This document shows positions 26,140 through 35,631 of a DNA stretch of 57,159 bases, one piece after another (the first letter of the stretch is position 1; each line of letters starts with the position of its first letter). The position numbers and the translations under genes were made by a program. The notes beneath the pieces are model-generated. The model was not told the DNA's origin, searched no databases, and was given only the letters and a program-made list of their open reading frames with translations. The stretch is from Paludibacteraceae bacterium (lineage in GTDB: Bacteria; Bacteroidota; Bacteroidia; Bacteroidales; Paludibacteraceae), in NCBI GenBank assembly GCA_028694215.1, contig JAQUTW010000007.1, positions 1-57,159 on the forward strand. Direction: 5' to 3'.

Positions 26140-29100
26140 TTAACGAATAACCTTAAATATCTGATTATCAACTTTTACAATATAAACACCTCGTTGTAAA
26201 GAGAAATCTGTAGTAGTGGCAATTTGTTGTTTCTTTACCAAAATACCACGAATATCGTAAATTTCTACCAAAGCATCGGCAGGAACTTCTACACGTACAC
26301 CATCAAAGATATTATAAACATGATAGCTTGAGTTCGGAGAAACATTATCTACTGTTGCTGCATAAATAGTCAATTCATAAGCTGCCAAACCATTATTTGG
26401 TGCAAAAACATAAATCATTGCCTTATCTGATGTCACATTAGAACATAAACCTATTGTATATGTGTCATTGGTATTGGAACCTAAAGCCGCAGTAGGATTA
26501 ATAACTTCTTTGGCATTTTCTATGCCATCGGTAATTTCAAATACTTCTATACTTCCATATTGTCCATAAGGAGTAACCATAAATTTACGTCCCTTAAAAT
26601 CAAACACTGTCAATCCTGAAATATCGGTATTTGGTTTAATTGTAGCAAAAGAGTTCAGCAATGTTCCATTAGGTGAAGAATGCAAAGTCGGTATATATTC
26701 GGTCGTTTGCGTATAAAACTCTGTAGAACTTATCGGAAATGTTTTAGAACTCTTCCCTGTAGGAATAGACGCATTAGCAATAATTTCAGGAGTACCAAAA
26801 TTGCCATTAGAAGCAGGAACCCGAACTACCTTATTACTCGTATTACTTAATGCAAACAGATAACCTCCGGCTGCCGTATTAAAGTCGCCATAATAAGCAA
26901 AATAATCACTACGACCAAAATTAGTTGATAAGGATGTCGTATTCGATAGTCCTCCGGAAGTTCTGTCACTAACATTAACCGTAATATTATAACTACCAAT
27001 TAATGAACTACCAAACATAATCTGCCCATCATTGCTTATAGCAACATTCATCATGTTCCACTTATCAGTAAAATTAGTTACTTTAATGGTAGATTGTCGA
27101 AGACCTGTGGAAGCATTAATAACATCGCACAAACCTTCCGTTGAAATTTTTGGAATATACAACTTATTATCGTAATAAGCCATACTGCGTTGCACATTGC
27201 CTGTATAAATATAATCGACAGCAGTAATCGGTTTTGTCCACACATTGGTAATGGTAACCGTACCATTTAGAACAGCAGGATCTTGAGTTGTAATCAACGA
27301 TTTTTCAGAACCATAATACGTTCCTGTTGCCGTTTTTGCATAAGCTCTATACGTATAACTTGTACTGTAATCCAATCCCGAAAGACTTGCCGTCAAAGAA
27401 GTTCCTGACAAAACAGCACTGACTTGAGTATATGTTCCACCCGAAGTTGTTTTCCATTCAAATCCCTTTGCCAAAATTGTTTCACTTCCGGTAACAAGTG
27501 TCCCGTTCAACGTTGCCGATTGTCCTTGAACATCTGTAGCGTCTGCTGTGGTAACAGTAGGCGCAACTATTGCTATTGTATTGAATGTCAACTCACTGCC
27601 ATAATAAGTTCCGGTTGCCGTTGTAGCATAAGCACGAAAGGTATAACCTGTACCATTCGTCAACGCTGTAAGACTTACCGTCAATGTTGTACCCGACAAT
27701 GTTCCTGCAACAGATGTATAAGTACCTCCTGTCTTTTTATATTCAAATCCTTTAGCCGTAATAGTTTCATCACCTTTTACAATCGAACCTTTCAAAGTAG
27801 CCGTTGTCTCCATCACATTAGCCGAGGATGTTGTTGTTACCGTAGGAGGTGTGTAGTTAGAGGTTGTAAAAGTTTTTGTATCACCATAAACAGTACCTGC
27901 TGCAGTAGTTACAAATGCTCTAAATGTATAACTTGTGCCTGCCGTTAAACCTGTCAAAGAATATGAAAGTACCCCGGCAGCTAACGTACCGTACACTGTA
28001 GTATAATTTGTCTTAGAAGTCAATCTCCATTGGAAACCTTTTGCGGTAACATCTGTATTTGAAGCATTCGTGGTACCATTTAATACTGCTGTTGTTTTAG
28101 CTATATTGCTGGCGTCATTGGTTGTTACAGTTGTTGGGTTATAAGCATTGTAGTATGCCGCACTAAATTCATTTCCATATCTGTCCATTGTACAAACCGC
28201 ATACGTATAAGACGAATTGTAACTTGATGATAATGTAAATGATGGAGAATAAGACATTCCCAAAAGATAGGCCGGATTTGCCATGGCAGTCGCAGCATCA
28301 GTTCCTTTAGGATAACAATAAATTGAAAAACGAGCTTCCGTATTGGCAGCAGATGACGATTTATATTGCCACGTCATACTTGTACCACTAACCGCGAGGT
28401 TTGTTGGTGCAGGTAAAGTTGAATGGGTTTTCCAGTCTATGGCAGGAGGCAATGCCTGACGATAAAATTTACCGGAAGAACTCGATAATTCCGTAGGATA
28501 ACTGTTTAGTTTAAAATTAGTTGTATTGTAAAATATGGCACCCGGGGCACTCATAACATCACTTGTTCGATTACGTTCTATCTGCAAATTCGATTCCGAA
28601 TTCTCAGTACTCGAGCGTGTCATACTTGAATAGAAATGAATTTTTTTGCCGTCAGTTCTTCGGTCTGTCATTGTCTTTGCCAATTTCGACCACCAAGGGC
28701 ATAACACATCATAATCTTGACCGGAACTTGTTGTTTTCCAATATAATTGCGGAGAAATATAATCCACTGTTCCGGCTTCCATCCACGCTACCGGATCGCA
28801 ATAAATTTGTTCGTACATATCACTACCCGTAATACCACTTGGCAATGTTAAACTATGAGCAGAAGCAACTGATGACTGGGTTGTCCAAATACCAAACGGA
28901 GAAACACCAAAACGAACCCACGGTTTTGTCGCCTGAATGGCATTATATACAGAAGCCACCATTGTATTTACATTTGACCGCCTCCAATTGGAAACAGACA
29001 TACCGGAAGGTTTATACAAATTCTGCGAATAACTATCCAACGTACTGGAAGTTCCTGCATAAGCATAGAAATAATCGTCGAAAATAACACCATCAATATC

Positions 29101-29631
29101 GTATTTTCCCAAAATATCTTTAATAATATTCGTAATATGGTTAACAACAGAAGGATTTCCAGGGTCTAAAATAACCCCACTGGAATAGGTCAGTAACCAT
29201 TCCGGATGATTGACACGAATATCCATGTTACCATTGCTCCCATTCGTCGATTCATAACGATACGGATTAATCCAGACATGCAACTCCATTCCCAAGCGAT
29301 GTGCTTCTTCTATGGCTACAGCCAAAGGATCATAACCGGGGTTGGAACCACGTGTCCCTGTTAAATAAGAACTCCATGGTTCATAAGCGGAATTATACAT
29401 GGCATCACACATAGACCGTACCTGAAAACAAGCTGCGTTACAATTGGCTCCTTTCAAAACACCAAGAATTGTTTTTAATTCAGCCTGTTGATTTGTAGAA
29501 CCAGAGGTTTTCGGCCAGTCAATAGACCAAACAGTTGTCAGCCAAGTAGCTCTAAACTCACGTTTTGGCTGAGCAGTTATGCTTATAAAAGCAAAAGCTG
29601 AACATAATAAAAGCAGTAAATGTTTTTTCAT
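26140..29631 (-). CDS. secreted GHL10-type glycoside hydrolase-like protein, three FN3-like modules (paralogue 4)
   Basis: 1163 aa, last gene of a four-gene paralogous array. Signal peptide 1-20 (ends SITAQ). GHL10 (DUF187, PF02638) TIM-barrel-like domain about 22-400: PKREFRATWLTTVWSIDWP, CFQVRSMCDAMYNS, ELHVWINPYRYE and the acidic DIDGVIFDDYFY, which likely carries the active-site carboxylates. Three similar FN3-like modules begin near residues 500, 596 and 694 (pattern LNGT...GFEWK...L.GL...Y.FRAY..T..GT.YG). A beta-rich region (about 784-1095, DUF4623-like; tentative) starts with YIYTGNVQRSMAYYDNKLYIP. The tail (about 1096-1163) resembles a type-A-like sorting domain (EIYDIRGILVKKQ, RGVYIVKVDNQIFKVIR). 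Likely cell-surface glycan or peptidoglycan-fragment hydrolysis; substrate unknown. Confidence 0.85.
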   Translation of the reverse strand: MKKHLLLLLCSAFAFISITAQPKREFRATWLTTVWSIDWPKTSGSTNQQAELKTILGVLKGANCNAACFQVRSMCDAMYNSAYEPWSSYLTGTRGSNPGYDPLAVAIEEAHRLGMELHVWINPYRYESTNGSNGNMDIRVNHPEWLLTYSSGVILDPGNPSVVNHITNIIKDILGKYDIDGVIFDDYFYAYAGTSSTLDSYSQNLYKPSGMSVSNWRRSNVNTMVASVYNAIQATKPWVRFGVSPFGIWTTQSSVASAHSLTLPSGITGSDMYEQIYCDPVAWMEAGTVDYISPQLYWKTTSSGQDYDVLCPWWSKLAKTMTDRRTDGKKIHFYSSMTRSSTENSESNLQIERNRTSDVMSAPGAIFYNTTNFKLNSYPTELSSSSGKFYRQALPPAIDWKTHSTLPAPTNLAVSGTSMTWQYKSSSAANTEARFSIYCYPKGTDAATAMANPAYLLGMSYSPSFTLSSSYNSSYTYAVCTMDRYGNEFSAAYYNAYNPTTVTTNDASNIAKTTAVLNGTTNASNTDVTAKGFQWRLTSKTNYTTVYGTLAAGVLSYSLTGLTAGTSYTFRAFVTTAAGTVYGDTKTFTTSNYTPPTVTTTSSANVMETTATLKGSIVKGDETITAKGFEYKKTGGTYTSVAGTLSGTTLTVSLTALTNGTGYTFRAYATTATGTYYGSELTFNTIAIVAPTVTTADATDVQGQSATLNGTLVTGSETILAKGFEWKTTSGGTYTQVSAVLSGTSLTASLSGLDYSTSYTYRAYAKTATGTYYGSEKSLITTQDPAVLNGTVTITNVWTKPITAVDYIYTGNVQRSMAYYDNKLYIPKISTEGLCDVINASTGLRQSTIKVTNFTDKWNMMNVAISNDGQIMFGSSLIGSYNITVNVSDRTSGGLSNTTSLSTNFGRSDYFAYYGDFNTAAGGYLFALSNTSNKVVRVPASNGNFGTPEIIANASIPTGKSSKTFPISSTEFYTQTTEYIPTLHSSPNGTLLNSFATIKPNTDISGLTVFDFKGRKFMVTPYGQYGSIEVFEITDGIENAKEVINPTAALGSNTNDTYTIGLCSNVTSDKAMIYVFAPNNGLAAYELTIYAATVDNVSPNSSYHVYNIFDGVRVEVPADALVEIYDIRGILVKKQQIATTTDFSLQRGVYIVKVDNQIFKVIR

Positions 29632-29653
29632 AAAATATAATTTTTAGTTAAAG

Positions 29654-32383
29654 TTAATAGACTATCGTTTTTTGTACTTCGCCATCTACAGCCACTAAAA
29701 ATAGGCCTTTAGGCAAAGCATATTCCATGCTGCCGTTAACAAATGTATTATACAATAACATACCATTGATAGAATATATTTGCACCGATACCTTTTTGTC
29801 TGTCTCTATACGTATACCTTGATGTTGAGAAATAATTTTGTAATGGTTGATTGTCATGTCTTGTATATCGGTAGTAGCTATGGTTAATTTATAAGCGACT
29901 ATGCCATTATTTGGAGCCATAATATATACCATTACATAATTATTTTTAACTTCTGAACAAATGGGAACAGTTGCCGTACCATTTGCCGTACTACCCAAAT
30001 TTGGTGTAGCCTCACCCACCTTTGTAGCATTTGCCAACCCCTCTGTAATTTCAAATACTTCCACGCTTCCAAACGCATTTGCAGCTGTTACCATAAACTT
30101 ACGTCCCTTAAATGTAAACACATTAAAACCTGACGCACTGGCAATTGACGGCCTCACTGTACCAAATTCTGCAATTTTAGTTCCATCACTAAATCGATAC
30201 AAAGCAGGAATATTAGTCGCATTCATGGCATAAAAATTAGCAGTCCCTTCAGGAACAACAAGCGCAGAAGAACCTGCCGGTAATGTACTGCACGTTATAA
30301 TAGAAGGTGTACCAAAAGTTCCATTTGTAATCGGAATTCTTAATGCTTTACCACCAGCATTGCTGGCTGCCACCAAATAGCCGCCACTTGCAGTATGATA
30401 ATCGGCATACAAAGCAAAATAATCAGAACGTCCAAAACCTGTAATATCAATTTCGGGTATCGTTTCCATTCCGCCACTTGTTCTATCTGATTTCGTCAAA
30501 AACAGTGTATTCGAACCGGTTTTTGTGCTACCAAAAAGTATTTGGCCATCAGCAGAAATCGCAACATTATTCATATTCCATGCACCACTTACCGTACCAA
30601 CAGTACGCGTTGCAACACGCGTACCATTCGTGCCGTTAATCACATCAAACGTGGCAGCCGTATTTTGTTGGGGAATATAAAGATAATCCTCATACACCGC
30701 CATACTTCTTTGTAAATTGCCGGTCACCAAATATCCGGAAGCCGACTGAGTTTTCGACCACTGCTTTACAAATTCAACCGTCCCTGTTACCGGAGCTGGC
30801 GGATCAGGTGTCACGCTATTATTCCAAAAACCTGCCACATATTCATTCCCATAACGGTCAAAAGGACGAACTGCCCACGTATAATTACTATTGGCTTTAG
30901 AAGAATATGAAGAGATATCCATACTTTTTGTATAAGTATACCCTACCAAATAGGAAGAATTTTCCAAAGCTGCCGTAGCATCTGTACCTTTAGGATAAAC
31001 ATATACCGAAAAACGCATATTACTTGCCGAATGACTCCACGATATTGTGGTACTACTAACCACCACATTGGTAGGAGCCGACTGTGTGGTGGCATTCTTC
31101 CACGTCATTGCAGGCGGTAAAGCTTTACTCGCATATTTATTTTGTGATAAATTTGTATGGTATCCTTCCGAACTGTTTGCAAAATAGCTGTTATGACTAT
31201 ACATATTAAAAAAATAACGCGAATTATAAAAAACAGACCCAGTACAACTATTCTTTCTATTGACATCTATCTGATTTTGAATATCTGCAGGAGGATTAAA
31301 TCGTCCTCCATCATTATTCACAACATCATGGCTTGTAAAAACATGACGACCAAAACGTTTGGCAATACTTCCCCACCATGTACACAGATTGTTATAATTG
31401 GTTGATGCTGAATAAGCAGGAGAAGTTGACAATGAAGGTCTGTAAATTTGAGGAGATATATAATCTAATATTCCTCTATACAAACACGTTACTCCATCAA
31501 AATAGACATCATCATACGAAAAATAGCCCGACACGCCATACACCGGTTGGATATTAAGATACGAACTTCTATCCTCTGGATAAACACGATGAGGTGTTGC
31601 ACTCCAAATGCCGGGAGGAGCTATTCCAAACCGCACCCAAGGTTTGCCTGAAGATGCAATGCTTTGATAAACAGATTTAACAAATGACGTAATATTTTCA
31701 CGTCGCCAATCACCCAAACTTAAATTATTCGGATTATTAGCTGACGTCATAACCGTTTCATTAGTTACCTGTTCCGATTTAGGCATTTGATTATAGAAAT
31801 AATCATCGAAAGCGATACCATCAATATCATATTTAGTCAAAATATCTTTTATCACCTTCAATACGTATGCCTGAACATTCGGATTTCCCGGATCGAGAAA
31901 ATATTGAGAGTCATTTTCTGTATGAGTCAATATCCATGAATTTTGTATATAAGATGAACGATTCGGCGTAATATTTGCAACTCTGTAAGGATTTATCCAC
32001 GCATGCAGTTCCAATCCGCGTTTATGTGCTTCTGTTATGGCAAATGCCAATGGGTCGTAACCGGGATTTACGCCCTGTGTTCCTGTCAGTGCACGCGACC
32101 AAGGTTCATACGCCGAATTGTACATGGCATCACAGAAACTCCGCACCTGGAACAAAACGGCATTCATATTGCCTTGTTTGGCTCTATCCAGTAATGCCGT
32201 CAATTTAGCTTTTTGAGCTGCTATTTGAGTAGCATTACCGGGTGTCGTTACCGTTAGTTGATAAGGCCAATCAATGCTCCATGCCGTTGTTATGTAAGCT
32301 GCACGAAACTCTTGTTTAGGTGTCTGCGCCAACAACAATACAGAACACAACGTGAATAATATAACGGTTAAACGTTTTTCCAT
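29654..32383 (-). CDS. secreted GHL10-type glycoside hydrolase-like protein without FN3 modules (paralogue 3)
   Basis: 909 aa. Signal peptide 1-19 (ends LLAQ). GHL10 domain about 22-425: PKQEFRAAYITTAWSIDWPY, FQVRSFCDAMYNSAYEPWS, ELHAWINPYRV, DIDGIAFDDYFYNQ, RFGIAPPGIWSA. It passes straight through a PKGTDATAALENSSYLVGY linker module to the beta-rich region from about 531 (TGTVEFVKQWSK, YLVTGNLQRSMAVYEDYLYIP), then a shorter sorting-type tail (QIYSINGMLLYN, LPKGLFLVAVDG). Compared with its neighbours it lacks the FN3-like repeats. It starts three bases after the stop of paralogue 2 and ends 22 bases before paralogue 4. Confidence 0.85.
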   Translation of the reverse strand: MEKRLTVILFTLCSVLLLAQTPKQEFRAAYITTAWSIDWPYQLTVTTPGNATQIAAQKAKLTALLDRAKQGNMNAVLFQVRSFCDAMYNSAYEPWSRALTGTQGVNPGYDPLAFAITEAHKRGLELHAWINPYRVANITPNRSSYIQNSWILTHTENDSQYFLDPGNPNVQAYVLKVIKDILTKYDIDGIAFDDYFYNQMPKSEQVTNETVMTSANNPNNLSLGDWRRENITSFVKSVYQSIASSGKPWVRFGIAPPGIWSATPHRVYPEDRSSYLNIQPVYGVSGYFSYDDVYFDGVTCLYRGILDYISPQIYRPSLSTSPAYSASTNYNNLCTWWGSIAKRFGRHVFTSHDVVNNDGGRFNPPADIQNQIDVNRKNSCTGSVFYNSRYFFNMYSHNSYFANSSEGYHTNLSQNKYASKALPPAMTWKNATTQSAPTNVVVSSTTISWSHSASNMRFSVYVYPKGTDATAALENSSYLVGYTYTKSMDISSYSSKANSNYTWAVRPFDRYGNEYVAGFWNNSVTPDPPAPVTGTVEFVKQWSKTQSASGYLVTGNLQRSMAVYEDYLYIPQQNTAATFDVINGTNGTRVATRTVGTVSGAWNMNNVAISADGQILFGSTKTGSNTLFLTKSDRTSGGMETIPEIDITGFGRSDYFALYADYHTASGGYLVAASNAGGKALRIPITNGTFGTPSIITCSTLPAGSSALVVPEGTANFYAMNATNIPALYRFSDGTKIAEFGTVRPSIASASGFNVFTFKGRKFMVTAANAFGSVEVFEITEGLANATKVGEATPNLGSTANGTATVPICSEVKNNYVMVYIMAPNNGIVAYKLTIATTDIQDMTINHYKIISQHQGIRIETDKKVSVQIYSINGMLLYNTFVNGSMEYALPKGLFLVAVDGEVQKTIVY

Positions 32384-32386
32384 TTT

Positions 32387-35300
32387 TTATCTGACAAATT
32401 TAAATGGCACACCATCTACACAAATTACATAAATACCTTGATGCAAAGGTATCTCCACATCTGCATTACAACGTTTCTGATAGATGCAGTTTCCTCCAAT
32501 ATTATAGACTTGAATTAACGCAGATTGGTTTAATTTAACTCTTACTCCTTCTTTCATTGCTATTAACATCACATTATCATTTGATATATTCGAAACATCT
32601 GTGGTGGAAATAAACACTTTATAAGCTACCAATCCATTATTGGGAACCAAGACGTAAACATAAGCCGTATCGTTTGCTGTATAGGAACACATACCCACCG
32701 TATAAGTACTGTTTTCTGTTATTCCTATGTCGGAAGTCGATTTAGCCACTTTTTTTGCGGCATCCAAGCCATTGGTAATATCAAAAAAGTCAATGCTACC
32801 CAATTTGCTCGCCGGTGTTACCATAAATTTATGTCCCTGCAAAGAGAAAATAGTCATACCCGATGTCCCTTCCGGATCTTCAACAGGAGCAACAGCTCCA
32901 AAGGATTCCAATAAACTGCCATTAGACAAAATGTGTCGTTGAGGAATTGTAGTACTTGTCTGCAAATAAAGTTCCGATTCGCCCAACGCCAAAGTTTTTG
33001 TGCTTAATCCTGTCGGGATATCTGTACTTGTAATGGTAGCCGGAGTTCCAAACTCACCATTGGTAACAGGAATTTTAGCCACTTTACGTGTGGTATTGCT
33101 CAAAGCCAAAACATAACCACCCGCTTCAGTTGCAAAATCGCCATAGTAAGAGAAATAATCACAACGACCGAAACTCGGTAATGAGAATGTTTTGGTCACA
33201 GAACAGCCTCCATTATCTTTATCACTCACATTAATCGTAATATCCGAAGCTTTAATCAGTGAACTTCCAAACATAATTTGACCATCATTACTGATAGCAA
33301 CACTCATCATATTCCATTCACTATCAAACGTTTTTACCGTTTTTGTCGCCACTTTGCCTCCTGTTGCCGCATCTACTACAACAAACTCTCCGGACGTTGA
33401 AATTCTTGGAATATAAAGTTTCCCGTCATAATAAGCCATACTGCGCTGTACATTACCGGTATAAATATAATCTACATCAGAACGCTGTTTTTTCCACAAC
33501 TGTTCTACTGTTAAAGTTTCCGTTATTTCCCCACCTGAAGAAGTAATAAACTGTTTTTCTTCTCCATACGTTATTCCGGATTCAGTTTGAGCAAAAGCCC
33601 TAACGATATACACCGTTCGATAAGCTAAACCCGTCAATGACGAACTCAACGCCGAACCGACAAGAGTCCCTTCTATTTGTTGATAAGATCCCGTTTCTGT
33701 TTTCCACTCAAAGCCTTGTTTTATAAGAGGTTCTCCTCCTATTACAACTGTTCCGTTCAACGTAGCACCGGTTCCCAAAATATTAGTAGCAGCTAAAGTT
33801 ACAACTTGTGGAGGTAGATTTCCGGATGTTGTAAAAGGAACTTCCTGACCATAAATAGTACCACTTTCGTTAGTTAAATAGGCACGATAAACATAATTTG
33901 TATTTAATGTCAATCCTGACAAATCAGCGGAGAGATAACCACTTTCCAAAGTGCCTGTTATTTTAGCATAAATACCTGTATCAGGCTTCCACTCAAAACC
34001 TTTAGCCGATATGGCAGTTTTTGACATGGCTGTACCATTCAGTTTTACAGATGTTTTGGTAATATTGCTTGCCGCCGAAGTTGTAATAATATCGGTTGCC
34101 GTATGAATATAAAAAGCAGGATTTGACTCATTGGCAAAACCATCCATAGAACGAACAGCAAATTTATGTGTAGCCAACCGGCTACTGTAAGCCGAAATAT
34201 CAAACGCATTTACATACGTTACTCCCAACAAATTAGTTGCTTTTTCCATCTCTTTCAAATCATCAGTTGAAGTCAATGGTATGATATAAACACTATATTT
34301 TAAAGCTCCGCCATCCCATTTTAAAGAATCATTATTGTATGTCAAATTGGCAACTGCAGCCAAAGTTTTTGCCTCTTTCCAATCAATGACGGGACGTAAA
34401 GCAGGTGAAGTGAAACAGTTTGCTTGTAAATATGTTCCATATTGACCTAAATTTTTATCGCTGAAGACGATTGCACCCGGAGCGATAGAATCAGTGGTAC
34501 GATTACGATCTATTTCCAACTTATATTCTTCGTTTTCCCATAAACGATAAAGTCCCATACTCGAATAGAAATGACGATTGTATTTTTTAGCAATACCATG
34601 CCACCATGGGCACAAAATATCATAATCTTGTCCCGAACTTGTGGTTGCCCAATAAAGTTGTGGCGAAATATAATCTATTGTTCCTGACGAAAGCCACGCC
34701 AAAGCATCACAATAAATAGAATTGTAATTATCCGATCCGGTTATACCCTGTGGTAACTCCACACCATATTTACTGGCTGCCTCCTGACTTGTCGACCAAA
34801 TGCCACGCGGTGAGATACCGAACAGAATTTCAGGATTACAGGATTGAATAGTATCGTAAACCTCTTGTACTGTTTTATTTACATTATCTCTCCGCCAATC
34901 ATCTAACGACAAATTATTCGGGTTATACGCTTTATAGGCAGCATTATCCTGTGAAGTAATGGACGAAATATAAAAATAATCGTCCCACACTATACCATCA
35001 ATATCAGAATACTTTGTAATAATTTCTTTGGTAACATCTGCAATATGTTTGCGGACCTCCGGCAAACCCGGATTCAAAATAACACTTCCGCTCATATTCA
35101 GCAGCCAGTCGGAATGCTGCACCTGCATATAATCATCAGTAGGATACGTAGGAAATGTAGAATTTCTATATCGATAAGGATTCATCCAGCCATGAATTTC
35201 AATACCACGTTTATGAGCTTCATCAATAGCAAAACGCAACGGATCATAACCGGGAGCTTTCCCGCGAGTTCCTGTCAGATAAGATGACCATGTGGTGATT

Positions 35301-35575
35301 TCCGTAGAATAAAGAGCATCGGCTGCCGGACGGATTTGGAAGAAAGCAACATTCATATTTGTTGCCACAAGTCGATCCAAAATATCAATCAACTCCTGTT
35401 TTTGAGCGGTAATTTGTTGTTCGGCTGCTGTACCCGTACCTGTGATTTTTGTGCTTGGCCAATCAATATTCTCGACTGTTGCCACCCAACTGGCACGAAT
35501 TTCACGTTTGGGAGAATCAGCAAATACGCATATCGCAAACGCAACAAAACAACTCACTAAAAAGGTTTTTTTCAT
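32387..35575 (-). CDS. secreted GHL10-type glycoside hydrolase-like protein, two FN3-like modules (paralogue 2)
   Basis: 1062 aa. Signal peptide 1-19 (ends CVFADS). GHL10 domain about 22-395: PKREIRASWVATVENIDWPS, FQIRPAADALYSTEITTWS, EIHGWMNPYRYRN, DIDGIVWDDYFYISS, LFGISPRGIWSTS. FN3-like modules start near residues 493 and 590. The beta-rich region begins about 688 (EQLWKKQRSDVDYIYTGNVQRSMAYYDGKLYIP), and the tail from about 990 has QVYNIGGNCIYQKRCNA and LHQGIYVICVDGVPFKFVR. The GNVQRSMAYYD block is nearly identical to that in paralogue 4, suggesting recent duplication or exchange. Confidence 0.85.
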   Translation of the reverse strand: MKKTFLVSCFVAFAICVFADSPKREIRASWVATVENIDWPSTKITGTGTAAEQQITAQKQELIDILDRLVATNMNVAFFQIRPAADALYSTEITTWSSYLTGTRGKAPGYDPLRFAIDEAHKRGIEIHGWMNPYRYRNSTFPTYPTDDYMQVQHSDWLLNMSGSVILNPGLPEVRKHIADVTKEIITKYSDIDGIVWDDYFYISSITSQDNAAYKAYNPNNLSLDDWRRDNVNKTVQEVYDTIQSCNPEILFGISPRGIWSTSQEAASKYGVELPQGITGSDNYNSIYCDALAWLSSGTIDYISPQLYWATTSSGQDYDILCPWWHGIAKKYNRHFYSSMGLYRLWENEEYKLEIDRNRTTDSIAPGAIVFSDKNLGQYGTYLQANCFTSPALRPVIDWKEAKTLAAVANLTYNNDSLKWDGGALKYSVYIIPLTSTDDLKEMEKATNLLGVTYVNAFDISAYSSRLATHKFAVRSMDGFANESNPAFYIHTATDIITTSAASNITKTSVKLNGTAMSKTAISAKGFEWKPDTGIYAKITGTLESGYLSADLSGLTLNTNYVYRAYLTNESGTIYGQEVPFTTSGNLPPQVVTLAATNILGTGATLNGTVVIGGEPLIKQGFEWKTETGSYQQIEGTLVGSALSSSLTGLAYRTVYIVRAFAQTESGITYGEEKQFITSSGGEITETLTVEQLWKKQRSDVDYIYTGNVQRSMAYYDGKLYIPRISTSGEFVVVDAATGGKVATKTVKTFDSEWNMMSVAISNDGQIMFGSSLIKASDITINVSDKDNGGCSVTKTFSLPSFGRCDYFSYYGDFATEAGGYVLALSNTTRKVAKIPVTNGEFGTPATITSTDIPTGLSTKTLALGESELYLQTSTTIPQRHILSNGSLLESFGAVAPVEDPEGTSGMTIFSLQGHKFMVTPASKLGSIDFFDITNGLDAAKKVAKSTSDIGITENSTYTVGMCSYTANDTAYVYVLVPNNGLVAYKVFISTTDVSNISNDNVMLIAMKEGVRVKLNQSALIQVYNIGGNCIYQKRCNADVEIPLHQGIYVICVDGVPFKFVR

Positions 35576-35631
35576 AAATATTAGATTAAGTTTTATTTAT
35601 GGTTAAGAATCGTTCCTGATTTCAAAGGAAA

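Noticed and set aside
27424-27948. 174-residue cysteine-rich open frame opposite the FN3-like repeats
   Set aside because: The cysteines arise from reading Thr/Ala-rich repeat codons backwards; no signal peptide or motif.
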